NCBI GenBank assembly: GCA_963920705.1
Contig: OY987230.1
Span: forward strand, 2,666,001 to 2,730,000
Reading direction: 5' to 3'
Length of the DNA: 64,000 nucleotides
Source: Odiellus spinosus
Taxonomy: Eukaryota; Arthropoda; Arachnida; Opiliones; Phalangiidae
Below the pieces are notes generated by a model. It searched no databases, was not told where the DNA came from, and worked only from the letters and a program-made list of their open reading frames with translations. A program made the translations under genes and the position numbers. This document shows, in pieces, positions 10,520-23,447 of the stretch (position 1 is the stretch's first letter; every line of letters starts with the position of its first letter).

Positions 10520-12820
10520 AATCATAGAATATCAAAATAGTAAAATTTCAGATTTTCAAAATTCGCTTTTTGATATTAGATGTTTTTTGAATTGTCCATA
10601 TTTTCCATGTTTTTCAACGGATTTTCCAAAACTCTTGTTTTTTAGATAGAGCAATATTTGCTCTTTCGAGTGGTCTTAATTTTGTCTAAATCGCTTAAAA
10701 ATCAAAAGTTTTGTGTCCATTTGAATCCAATAATCTTGGATTTTTAAGCGTTTTTGCTTAATTTTAACCAATTTTATATTTGTCACAATTTTGCAATTTA
10801 GACAAAACCAAAGTCATTCGAAAGAGCAATTAATGGACAGTTTAAATAATAAGAGTTTTCAAAAATCCGTTGAAAAACATGGAAAATATGGACAATTCAA
10901 AAAACATCTAATATCAAAAAGCGAATTTTGAAAATCTGAAATTTGACTATTTTGATATTCTATGATTTCTTGAATTGGCCATATTTTTCTTGTTTTTCAA
11001 CGGATTTTCCAAAACTATTGTTTTTTAGATAGACCAAAATTTGGTCTTTCGAGTGGTCTTAATTTTGTCTAAATCGCTTAAATTTCAAAAGTTTTGTGTC
11101 CATTTGAATCCAATAATCTTGGATTTTTAAGCGTTTTTGCTTAATTTTAACCAATTTTATATTTGTCACAATTTTGCAATTTAGACAAAACCAAAGTCAT
11201 TCGAAAGAGCAATTAATGGACAGTTTAAATAATTAGAGTTTTCAAAAATCCGTTGAAAAACATGGAAAATATGGACAATTCAAAAAACATCTAATATCAA
11301 AAAGCGAATTTTGAAAATCTGAAATTTGACTATTTTGATATTCTATGATTTCTTGAATTGGCCATATTTTTCTTGTTTTTCAACGGATTTTTGAAAACTC
11401 TTATTATTTAGACTGTCCATTAATTGCTCTTTCGAATGACTTTGGTTTTGTCTAAATTGCAAAACTGTGACAAATATAAAATTGGTTAAAATTAAGCAAA
11501 AACGCTTAAAAATCCAAGATTATTGGATTCAAATGGACACAAAACTTTTGAATTTTAAGCGATTTAGACAAAATTAAGACCACTCGAAAGACCAAATTTT
11601 GGTCTATCTAAAGAACAATAGTTTTCGAAAATCCGTTGAAAAACAAGAAAAATATGGCCAATTCAAGAAATCATAGAATATCAAAATAGTAAAATTTCAG
11701 ATTTTCAAAATTCGCTTTTTGATATTAGATGTTTTTTGAATTGTCCATATTTTCCATGTTTTTCAACGGATTTTCCAAAACTCTTGTTTTTTAGATAGAG
11801 CAATATTTGCTCTTTCGAGTGGTCTTAATTTTGTCTAAATCGCTTAAAAATCAAAAGTTTTGTGTCCATTTGAATCCAATAATCTTGGATTTTTAAGCGT
11901 TTTTGCTTAATTTTAACCAATTTTATATTTGTCACAATTTTGCAATTTAGACAAAACCAAAGTCATTCGAAAGAGCAATTAATGGACAGTTTAAATAATA
12001 AGAGTTTTCAAAAATCCGTTGAAAAACATGGAAAATATGGACAATTCAAAAAACATCTAATATCAAAAAGCGAATTTTGAAAATCTGAAATTTGACTATT
12101 TTGATATTCTATGATTTCTTGAATTGGCCATATTTTTCTTGTTTTTCAACGGATTTTCCAAAACTATTGTTTTTTAGATAGACCAAAATTTGGTCTTTCG
12201 AGTGGTCTTAATTTTGTCTAAATCGCTTAAATTTCAAAAGTTTTGTGTCCATTTGAATCCAATAATCTTGGATTTTTAAGCGTTTTTGCTTAATTTTAAC
12301 CAATTTTATATTTGTCACAATTTTGCAATTTAGACAAAACCAAAGTCATTCGAAAGAGCAATTAATGGACAGTTTAAATAATTAGAGTTTTCAAAAATCC
12401 GTTGAAAAATATGGAAAATATGGACAATTCAAAAAACATCTAATATCAAAAAGCGAATTTTGAAAATCTGAAATTTGACTATTTTGATATTCTATGATTT
12501 CTTGAATTGGCCATATTTTTGTTGTTTTTCAACGGATTTTTGAAAACTCTTATTATTTAGACTGTCCATTAATTGCTCTTTCGAATGACTTTGGTTTTGT
12601 CTAAATTGCAAAACTGTGACAAATATAAAATTGGTTAAAATTAAGCAAAAACGCTTAAAAATCCAAGATTATTGGATTCAAATGGACACAAAACTTTTGA
12701 ATTTTAAGCGATTTAGACAAAATTAAGACCACTCGAAAGACCAAATTTTGGTCTATCTAAAAAACAATAGTTTTCGAAAATCCGTTGAAAAACAAGAAAA
12801 ATATGGCCAATTCAAGAAAT
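10520..12820. repeat. Nested 3-monomer repeat, period 1,149 bp, two copies (first 8-mer)
   Basis: Markers repeat at 1,149 bp: GATAGAGCAATATTTG (10651 and 11800), CTTAAATTTCAAAAG (about 11078 and 12227), CAGTTTAAATAATTAG (about 11221 and 12370), GCAAAACTGTG (about 11459 and 12608), GTTTTCGAAAATCC (about 11620 and 12769). Monomer orientation is - - + in each unit, so this repeat contains a direct join as well as inverted ones. Confidence 0.87.
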
Positions 12821-13583
12821 CATAGAATATCAAAATAGTCAAATTTCAGATTTTCAAAATTCGCTTTTTGATATTAGATGTTTTTTGAATTGTCCATATT
12901 TTCCATGTTTTTCAACGGATTTTCCAAAACTCTTGATTTTCAGATAGACCAATATTTGCTCTTTCGAGTGGTCTTAATTTTGTCTAAATCGCTTAAAAAT
13001 CAAAAGTTTTGTGTCCATTTGAATCCAATAATCTTGGATTTTTAAGCGTTTTTGCTTAATTTTAACCAATTTTATATTTGTCACAATTTTGCAATTTAGA
13101 CAAAAACAAAGTCATTCGAAAGAGCAATTAATGGACAGTCTTAATAATAAGAATTTTCAAAAATCCGTTGAAAAACAAGAAAAATATGGCCAATTCAAAA
13201 AACATCTAATATCAAAAAGCGAATTTTTAAAATCTGAAATTTGACTATTTTGATATTGTATGATTTCTTGAATTGGCCATATTTTTCTTGTTTTTCAACG
13301 GATTTTCCAAAACTATTGTTTTTTAGATAGACCAAAATTTGGTCTTTCGAGTGGTCTTAATTTTGTCTAAATCGCTTAAAATTCAAAAGTTTTGTGTCCA
13401 TTTGAATCCAATAATCTTGGATTTTTAAGCGTTTTTGCTTAATTTTAAGCAATTTTATATTTGTCACGTTTTGGCAATTTAGACAAAACCAAAGTCATTC
13501 TAAAGAGCAATTAATGGACAGTCTAAATAATAAGAGTTTTCAAAAATCCGTTGAAAAACAAGAAAAATATGGCCAATTCAAGA

Positions 13584-15884
13584 AATCATAGAATATCAAA
13601 ATAGTAAAATTTCAGATTTTCAAAATTCGCTTTTTGATATTAGATGTTTTTTGAATTGTCCATATTTTCCATGTTTTTCAACGGATTTTCCAAAACTCTT
13701 GTTTTTTAGATAGAGCAATATTTGCTCTTTCGAGTGGTCTTAATTTTGTCTAAATCGCTTAAAAATCAAAAGTTTTGTGTCCATTTGAATCCAATAATCT
13801 TGGATTTTTAAGCGTTTTTGCTTAATTTTAACCAATTTTATATTTGTCACAATTTTGCAATTTAGACAAAACCAAAGTCATTCGAAAGAGCAATTAATGG
13901 ACAGTTTAAATAATAAGAGTTTTCAAAAATCCGTTGAAAAACATGGAAAATATGGACAATTCAAAAAACATCTAATATCAAAAAGCGAATTTTGAAAATC
14001 TGAAATTTGACTATTTTGATATTCTATGATTTCTTGAATTGGCCATATTTTTCTTGTTTTTCAACGGATTTTCCAAAACTATTGTTTTTTAGATAGACCA
14101 AAATTTGGTCTTTCGAGTGGTCTTAATTTTGTCTAAATCGCTTAAATTTCAAAAGTTTTGTGTCCATTTGAATCCAATAATCTTGGATTTTTAAGCGTTT
14201 TTGCTTAATTTTAACCAATTTTATATTTGTCACAATTTTGCAATTTAGACAAAACCAAAGTCATTCGAAAGAGCAATTAATGGACAGTTTAAATAATTAG
14301 AGTTTTCAAAAATCCGTTGAAAAACATGGAAAATATGGACAATTCAAAAAACATCAAATATCAAAAAGCGAATTTTGAAAATCTGAAATTTGACTATTTT
14401 GATATTCTATGATTTCTTGAATTGGCCATATTTTTCTTGTTTTTCAACGGATTTTTGAAAACTCTTATTATTTAGACTGTCCATTAATTGCTCTTTCGAA
14501 TGACTTTGGTTTTGTCTAAATTGCAAAACTGTGACAAATATAAAATTGGTTAAAATTAAGCAAAAACGCTTAAAAATCCAAGATTATTGGATTCAAATGG
14601 ACACAAAACTTTTGAATTTTAAGCGATTTAGACAAAATTAAGACCACTCGAAAGACCAAATTTTGGTCTATCTAAAAAACAATAGTTTTCGAAAATCCGT
14701 TGAAAAACAAGAAAAATATGGCCAATTCAAGAAATCATAGAATATCAAAATAGTAAAATTTCAGATTTTCAAAATTCGCTTTTTGATATTAGATGTTTTT
14801 TGAATTGTCCATATTTTCCATGTTTTTCAACGGATTTTCCAAAACTCTTGTTTTTTAGATAGAGCAATATTTGCTCTTTCGAGTGGTCTTAATTTTGTCT
14901 AAATCGCTTAAAAATCAAAAGTTTTGTGTCCATTTGAATCCAATAATCTTGGATTTTTAAGCGTTTTTGCTTAATTTTAACCAATTTTATATTTGTCACA
15001 ATTTTGCAATTTAGACAAAACCAAAGTCATTCGAAAGAGCAATTAATGGACAGTTTAAATAATAAGAGTTTTCAAAAATCCGTTGAAAAACATGGAAAAT
15101 ATGGACAATTCAAAAAACATCTAATATCAAAAAGCGAATTTTGAAAATCTGAAATTTGACTATTTTGATATTCTATGATTTCTTGAATTGGCCATATTTT
15201 TCTTGTTTTTCAACGGATTTTCCAAAACTATTGTTTTTTAGATAGACCAAAATTTGGTCTTTCGAGTGGTCTTAATTTTGTCTAAATCGCTTAAATTTCA
15301 AAAGTTTTGTGTCCATTTGAATCCAATAATCTTGGATTTTTAAGCGTTTTTGCTTAATTTTAACCAATTTTATATTTGTCACAATTTTGCAATTTAGACA
15401 AAACCAAAGTCATTCGAAAGAGCAATTAATGGACAGTTTAAATAATTAGAGTTTTCAAAAATCCGTTGAAAAATATGGAAAATATGGACAATTCAAAAAA
15501 CATCTAATATCAAAAAGCGAATTTTGAAAATCTGAAATTTGACTATTTTGATATTCTATGATTTCTTGAATTGGCCATATTTTTCTTGTTTTTCAACGGA
15601 TTTTTGAAAACTCTTATTATTTAGACTGTCCATTAATTGCTCTTTCGAATGACTTTGGTTTTGTCTAAATTGCAAAACTGTGACAAATATAAAATTGGTT
15701 AAAATTAAGCAAAAACGCTTAAAAATCCAAGATTATTGGATTCAAATGGACACAAAACTTTTGAATTTTAAGCGATTTAGACAAAATTAAGACCACTCGA
15801 AAGACCAAATTTTGGTCTATCTAAAAAACAATAGTTTTCGAAAATCCGTTGAAAAACAAGAAAAATATGGCCAATTCAAGAAAT
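13584..15884. repeat. Nested 3-monomer repeat, period 1,149 bp, two copies (second 8-mer)
   Basis: Same doubled trimer as at 10520-12820, shifted by 3,064 bp. It shares GATAGAGCAATATTTG (13715 and 14864), CAGTTTAAATAATTAG and GCAAAACTGTG. The variant GAAAAATATGG occurs only in the second trimer of each 8-mer (about 12404 and 15468), showing that the 8-mer was duplicated after the trimer. Confidence 0.87.
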
Positions 15885-16274
15885 CATAGAATATCAAAAT
15901 AGTCAAATTTCAGATTTTCAAAATTCGCTTTTTGATATTAGATGTTTTTTGAATTGTCCATATTTTCCATGTTTTTCAACGGATTTTCCAAAACTCTTGA
16001 TTTTCAGATAGACCAATATTTGCTCTTTCGAGTGGTCTTAATTTTGTCTAAATCGCTTAAAAATCAAAAGTTTTGTGTCCATTTGAATCCAATAATCTTG
16101 GATTTTTAAGCGTTTTTGCTTAATTTTAACCAATTTTATATTTGTCACAATTTTGCAATTTAGACAAAAACAAAGTCATTCGAAAGAGCAATTAATGGAC
16201 AGTCTTAATAATAAGAATTTTCAAAAATCCGTTGAAAAACAAGAAAAATATGGCCAATTCAAAAAACATCTAAT

Positions 16275-18130
16275 ATCAAAAAGCGAATTTTGAAAATCTG
16301 AAATTTGACTATTTTGATATTCTATGATTTCTTGAATTGTCCACATTTTTCTTGTTTTTCAACGGATTTTTGAAAACTCTTATTATTTGGACTGTCCATT
16401 AATTGCTCTTTCGAATGACTTTGGTTTTGTCTAAATTGCAAAATTGTGACAAATATAAAATTGGTTAAAATTAAGCAAAAACGCTTAAAAATCCAAGATT
16501 ATTGGATTCAAATGGACACAAAACTTTTGAATTTTAAGCGATTTAGACAAAATTAAGACCACTCGAAAGAGCAAATATTGGTCTATCTAAAAAACAAGAG
16601 TTTTGGAAAATCCGTTGAAAAACATGGAAAATATGGACAATTCAAAAAACATCTAATATCAAAAAGCGAATTTTTAAAATCTGAAATTTGACTATTTTGA
16701 TATTGTATGATTTCTTGAATTGGCCATATTTTTCTTGTTTTTCAACGGATTTTCCAAAACTATTGTTTTTTAGATAGACCAAAATTTGGTCTTTCGAGTG
16801 GTCTTAATTTTGTCTAAATCGCTTAAAATTCAAAAGTTTTGTGTCCATTTGAATCCAATAATCTTGGATTTTTAAGCGTTTTTGCTTAATTTTAAGCAAT
16901 TTTATATTTGTCACGTTTTGGCAATTTAGACAAAACCAAAGTCATTCTAAAGAGCAATTAATGGACAGTCTAAATAATAAGAGTTTTCAAAAATCCGTTG
17001 AAAAACAAGAAAAATATGGCCAATTCAAGAAATCATAGAATATCAAAATAGTAAAATTTCAGATTTTCAAAATTCGCTTTTTGATATTAGATGTTTTTTG
17101 AATTGTCCATATTTTCCATGTTTTTCAACGGATTTTCCAAAACTCTTGTTTTTTAGATAGAGCAATATTTGCTCTTTCGAGTGGTCTTAATTTTGTCTAA
17201 ATCGCTTAAAAATCAAAAGTTTTGTGTCCATTTGAATCCAATAATCTTGGATTTTTAAGCGTTTTTGCTTAATTTTAACCAATTTTATATTTGTCACAAT
17301 TTTGCAATTTAGACAAAACCAAAGTCATTCGAAAGAGCAATTAATGGACAGTTTAAATAATAAGAGTTTTCAAAAATCCGTTGAAAAACATGGAAAATAT
17401 GGACAATTCAAAAAACATCTAATATCAAAAAGCGAATTTTGAAAATCTGAAATTTGACTATTTTGATATTCTATGATTTCTTGAATTGGCCATATTTTTC
17501 TTGTTTTTCAACGGATTTTCCAAAACTATTGTTTTTTAGATAGACCAAAATTTGGTCTTTCGAGTGGTCTTAATTTTGTCTAAATCGCTTAAATTTCAAA
17601 AGTTTTGTGTCCATTTGAATCCAATAATCTTGGATTTTTAAGCGTTTTTGCTTAATTTTAACCAATTTTATATTTGTCACAATTTTGCAATTTAGACAAA
17701 ACCAAAGTCATTCGAAAGAGCAATTAATGGACAGTTTAAATAATTAGAGTTTTCAAAAATCCGTTGAAAAACATGGAAAATATGGACAATTCAAAAAACA
17801 TCTAATATCAAAAAGCGAATTTTGAAAATCTGAAATTTGACTATTTTGATATTCTATGATTTCTTGAATTGGCCATATTTTTCTTGTTTTTCAACGGATT
17901 TTTGAAAACTCTTATTATTTAGACTGTCCATTAATTGCTCTTTCGAATGACTTTGGTTTTGTCTAAATTGCAAAACTGTGACAAATATAAAATTGGTTAA
18001 AATTAAGCAAAAGCGCTTAAAAATCCAAGATTATTGGATTCAAATGGACACAAAACTTTTGAATTTTAAGCGATTTAGACAAAATTAAGACCACTCGAAA
18101 GACCAAATTTTGGTCTATCTAAAAAACAAT
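16275..18130. repeat. Further partial copy of 9763-11620 (offset 6,511 bp)
   Basis: The order of rare variants matches 9763-11620: TTAAGCAATTTT with CATTCTAAAGAGC (about 16892-16950), ATAGTAAAATTT (about 17050), GATAGAGCAATATTTG (17162), CTTAAATTTCAAAAG (about 17590), CAGTTTAAATAATTAG (17732) and GCAAAACTGTG (17970). Only one trimer is present here, and the sequence leaves the match near 18130. A private change, AAAAGCGCTTAA at about 18010, is also found inverted near 61285. Confidence 0.85.
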
Positions 18131-18851
18131 AGTTTTGGAAAATCCGTTGAAAAACAAGAAAAATATGGCCAATTCAAGAAATCATAGAATATCAAAATAG
18201 TCAAATTTCAGATTTTCAAAATTCGCTTTTTGATATTAGATGTTTTTTGAATTGTCCATATTTTCCATGTTTTTCAACGGATTTTCCAAAACTCTTGATT
18301 TTCACATAGACCAATATTTGCTCTTTCGAGTGGTCTTAATTTTGTCTAAATCGCTTAAAAATCAAAAGTTTTGTGTCCATTTGAATCCAATAATCTTGGA
18401 TTTTTAAGCGTTTTTGCTTAATTTTAACCAATTTTATATTTGTCACGTTTTGACAATTTAGACAAAACCAAAGTCATTCGAAAGAGCAATTAATGGACAG
18501 TCTAAATAATAAGAGTTTTCAAAAATCCGTTGAAAAACAAGAAAAATATGGCCAATTCAAGAAATCATAGAATATCAAAATAGTCAAATTTCAGATTTTC
18601 AAAATTCGCTTTTTGATATTAGATGTTTTTTGAATTGTCCATATTTTCCATGTTTTTCAACGGATTTTCCAAAACTCTTGTTTTTTAGATAGACCAAAAT
18701 TTGGTCTTTCGAGTGGTCTTAATTTTGTCTAAATCGCTTAAAAATCAAAAGTTTTTTGTCCATTTGAATCCAATAATCTTGGATTTTTAAGCGTTTTTGC
18801 TTAATTTTAACCAATTTTATATTTGTCACAATTTTGCAATTTAGACAAACC
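18131..18851. repeat. Satellite flank between 6,511-bp copy and 1,532-bp array
   Basis: About two monomers with no higher-order partner on the same strand that I recognised. They carry rare variants TTCACATAGA (18301), CACGTTTTGACAATTT (about 18446), GTTTTTTGTC (18751) and ACAAACCC (18848). All are mirrored at 60450-61000, so this flank belongs to the giant inverted repeat. Confidence 0.8.
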
Positions 18852-20383
18852 CAAAGTCATTCGAAAGAGCAATTAATGGACAGTTTAAATAATAAGAGTT
18901 TTCAAAAATCCGTTGAAAAACATGGAAAATATGGACAATTCAAAAAACATCTAATATCAAAAAGCGAATTTTGAAAATCTGAAATTTGACTATTTTGATA
19001 TTCTATGATTTCTTGAATTGGCCATATTTTTCTTGTTTTTCAACGGATTTTTGAAAACTCTTATTATTTAGACTGTCCATTAATTGCTCTTTCGAATGAC
19101 TTTGGTTTTGTCTAAATTGCAAAATTGTGACAAATATAAAATTGGTTAAAATTAAGCAAAAACGCTTAAAAATCCAAGATTATTGGATTCAAATGGACAC
19201 AAAACTTTTGAATTTTAAGCGATTTAGACAAAATTAAGACCACTCGAAAGACCAAATTTTGGTCTATCTAAAAAACAATAGTTTTGGAAAATCCGTTGAA
19301 AAACAAGAAAAATATGGCCAATTCAAGAAATCATAGAATATCAAAATAGTCAAATTTCAGATTTTCAAAATTCGCTTTTTGATATTAGATGTTTTTTGAA
19401 TTGTCCATATTTTCCATGTTTTTCAACGGATTTTCCAAAACTCTTGTTTTTTAGATAGACCAAAATTTGCTCTTTCGAGTGGTCTTAATTTTGTCTAAAT
19501 CGCTTAAAAATCAAAAGTTTTGTGTCCATTTGAATCCAATAATCTTGGATTTTTAAGCGTTTTTGCTTAATTTTAACCAATTTTATATTTGTCACAATTT
19601 TGCAATTTAGACAAAACCAAAGTCATTCGAAAGAGCAATTAATGGACAGTTTAAATAATAAGAGTTTTCAAAAATCCGTTGAAAAACATGGAAAATATGG
19701 ACAATTCAAAAAACATCTAATATCAAAAAGCGAATTTTGAAAATCTGAAATTTGACTATTTTGATATTCTATGATTTCTTGAATTGCCCATATTTTTCTT
19801 GTTTTTCAACGGATTTTTGAAAACTCTTATTATTTAGACTGTCCATTAATTGCTCTTTCGAATGACTTTGGTTTTGTCTAAATTGCAAAATTGTGACAAA
19901 TATAAAATTTTTTAAAATAAAGCAAAAACGCTTAAAAATCCAAGATTATTGGATTCAAATGGACACAAAACTTTTGAATTTTAAGCGATTTAGACAAAAT
20001 TAAGACCACTCGAAAGACCAAATTTTGGTCTATCTAAAAAACAATAGTTTTGAAAAATCCGTTGAAAAACAAGAAAAATATGGCCAATTCAAGAAATCAT
20101 AGAATATCAAAATAGTCAAATTTCAGATTTTCAAAATTCGCTTTTTGATATTAGATGTTTTTTGAATTGTCCATATTTTCCATGTTTTTCAACGGATTTT
20201 CCAAAACTCTTGATTTTCAGATAGACCAATATTTGCTCTTTCGAGTGGTCTTAATTTTGTCTAAATTGCTTAAAAATCAAAAGTTTTGTGTCCATTTGAA
20301 TCCAATAATCTTGGATTTTTAAGCGTTTTTGCTTAATTTTAACCAATTTTATATTTGTCACAATTTTGCAATTTAGACAAAAA
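18852..20383 (+). repeat. Array A, 1,532-bp unit copy 1
   Basis: First unit. It holds GAATTGCCCA at 19781 and the AAATTTTTTAAAATAAAGC variant near 19905. Its left edge is set by the CC-to-AA change at 18850-18851. Confidence 0.9.
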
Positions 20384-21915
20384 CAAAGTCATTCGAAAGA
20401 GCAATTAATGGACAGTTTAAATAATAAGAGTTTTCAAAAATCCGTTGAAAAACATGGAAAATATGGACAATTCAAAAAACATCTAATATCAAAAAGCGAA
20501 TTTTGAAAATCTGAAATTTGACTATTTTGATATTCTATGATTTCTTGAATTGGCCATATTTTTCTTGTTTTTCAACGGATTTTTGAAAACTCTTATTATT
20601 TAGACTGTCCATTAATTGCTCTTTCGAATGACTTTGGTTTTGTCTAAATTGCAAAATTGTGACAAATATAAAATTGGTTAAAATTAAGCAAAAACGCTTA
20701 AAAATCCAAGATTATTGGATTCAAATGGACACAAAACTTTTGAATTTTAAGCGATTTAGACAAAATTAAGACCACTCGAAAGACCAAATTTTGGTCTATC
20801 TAAAAAACAATAGTTTTGGAAAATCCGTTGAAAAACAAGAAAAATATGGCCAATTCAAGAAATCATAGAATATCAAAATAGTCAAATTTCAGATTTTCAA
20901 AATTCGCTTTTTGATATTAGATGTTTTTTGAATTGTCCATATTTTCCATGTTTTTCAACGGATTTTCCAAAACTCTTGTTTTTTAGATAGACCAAAATTT
21001 GCTCTTTCGAGTGGTCTTAATTTTGTCTAAATCGCTTAAAAATCAAAAGTTTTGTGTCCATTTGAATCCAATAATCTTGGATTTTTAAGCGTTTTTGCTT
21101 AATTTTAACCAATTTTATATTTGTCACAATTTTGCAATTTAGACAAAACCAAAGTCATTCGAAAGAGCAATTAATGGACAGTTTAAATAATAAGAGTTTT
21201 CAAAAATCCGTTGAAAAACATGGAAAATATGGACAATTCAAAAAACATCTAATATCAAAAAGCGAATTTTGAAAATCTGAAATTTGACTATTTTGATATT
21301 CTATGATTTCTTGAATTGCCCATATTTTTCTTGTTTTTCAACGGATTTTTGAAAACTCTTATTATTTAGACTGTCCATTAATTGCTCTTTCGAATGACTT
21401 TGGTTTTGTCTAAATTGCAAAATTGTGACAAATATAAAATTTTTTAAAATAAAGCAAAAACGCTTAAAAATCCAAGATTATTGGATTCAAATGGACACAA
21501 AACTTTTGAATTTTAAGCGATTTAGACAAAATTAAGACCACTCGAAAGACCAAATTTTGGTCTATCTAAAAAACAATAGTTTTGAAAAATCCGTTGAAAA
21601 ACAAGAAAAATATGGCCAATTCAAGAAATCATAGAATATCAAAATAGTCAAATTTCAGATTTTCAAAATTCGCTTTTTGATATTAGATGTTTTTTGAATT
21701 GTCCATATTTTCCATGTTTTTCAACGGATTTTCCAAAACTCTTGATTTTCAGATAGACCAATATTTGCTCTTTCGAGTGGTCTTAATTTTGTCTAAATTG
21801 CTTAAAAATCAAAAGTTTTGTGTCCATTTGAATCCAATAATCTTGGATTTTTAAGCGTTTTTGCTTAATTTTAACCAATTTTATATTTGTCACAATTTTG
21901 CAATTTAGACAAAAA
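20384..21915 (+). repeat. Array A, 1,532-bp unit copy 2
   Basis: Second unit, GAATTGCCCA at 21313. I saw no private difference. Confidence 0.9.
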
Positions 21916-23447
21916 CAAAGTCATTCGAAAGAGCAATTAATGGACAGTTTAAATAATAAGAGTTTTCAAAAATCCGTTGAAAAACATGGAAAATATGGAC
22001 AATTCAAAAAACATCTAATATCAAAAAGCGAATTTTGAAAATCTGAAATTTGACTATTTTGATATTCTATGATTTCTTGAATTGGCCATATTTTTCTTGT
22101 TTTTCAACGGATTTTTGAAAACTCTTATTATTTAGACTGTCCATTAATTGCTCTTTCGAATGACTTTGGTTTTGTCTAAATTGCAAAATTGTGACAAATA
22201 TAAAATTGGTTAAAATTAAGCAAAAACGCTTAAAAATCCAAGATTATTGGATTCAAATGGACACAAAACTTTTGAATTTTAAGCGATTTAGACAAAATTA
22301 AGACCACTCGAAAGACCAAATTTTGGTCTATCTAAAAAACAATAGTTTTGGAAAATCCGTTGAAAAACAAGAAAAATATGGCCAATTCAAGAAATCATAG
22401 AATATCAAAATAGTCAAATTTCAGATTTTCAAAATTCGCTTTTTGATATTAGATGTTTTTTGAATTGTCCATATTTTCCATGTTTTTCAACGGATTTTCC
22501 AAAACTCTTGTTTTTTAGATAGACCAAAATTTGCTCTTTCGAGTGGTCTTAATTTTGTCTAAATCGCTTAAAAATCAAAAGTTTTGTGTCCATTTGAATC
22601 CAATAATCTTGGATTTTTAAGCGTTTTTGCTTAATTTTAACCAATTTTATATTTGTCACAATTTTGCAATTTAGACAAAACCAAAGTCATTCGAAAGAGC
22701 AATTAATGGACAGTTTAAATAATAAGAGTTTTCAAAAATCCGTTGAAAAACATGGAAAATATGGACAATTCAAAAAACATCTAATATCAAAAAGCGAATT
22801 TTGAAAATCTGAAATTTGACTATTTTGATATTCTATGATTTCTTGAATTGCCCATATTTTTCTTGTTTTTCAACGGATTTTTGAAAACTCTTATTATTTA
22901 GACTGTCCATTAATTGCTCTTTCGAATGACTTTGGTTTTGTCTAAATTGCAAAATTGTGACAAATATAAAATTTTTTAAAATAAAGCAAAAACGCTTAAA
23001 AATCCAAGATTATTGGATTCAAATGGACACAAAACTTTTGAATTTTAAGCGATTTAGACAAAATTAAGACCACTCGAAAGACCAAATTTTGGTCTATCTA
23101 AAAAACAATAGTTTTGAAAAATCCGTTGAAAAACAAGAAAAATATGGCCAATTCAAGAAATCATAGAATATCAAAATAGTCAAATTTCAGATTTTCAAAA
23201 TTCGCTTTTTGATATTAGATGTTTTTTGAATTGTCCATATTTTCCATGTTTTTCAACGGATTTTCCAAAACTCTTGATTTTCAGATAGACCAATATTTGC
23301 TCTTTCGAGTGGTCTTAATTTTGTCTAAATTGCTTAAAAATCAAAAGTTTTGTGTCCATTTGAATCCAATAATCTTGGATTTTTAAGCGTTTTTGCTTAA
23401 TTTTAACCAATTTTATATTTGTCACAATTTTGCAATTTAGACAAAAA
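21916..23447 (+). repeat. Array A, 1,532-bp unit copy 3
   Basis: Third unit, GAATTGCCCA at 22845. I saw no private difference. Confidence 0.9.

Larger units (their letters stand above)
10147..16274. repeat. Higher-order repeat, 8 monomers, period 3,064 bp, two copies
   Basis: Equivalent markers lie 3,064 bp apart: TTAAGCAATTTT (10381 and 13445), GATAGAGCAATATTTG (10651 and 13715; 11800 and 14864), and AAGAATTTTC (13149 and 16213). Copy 1 is about 10147-13210 and copy 2 about 13211-16274. The switch points at about 10150, 13221 and 16274 fall inside a core. Each copy contains a doubled 3-monomer unit. A one-base insertion (CTATTGCTTTTTT near 10253) is private to copy 1. Confidence 0.88.
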
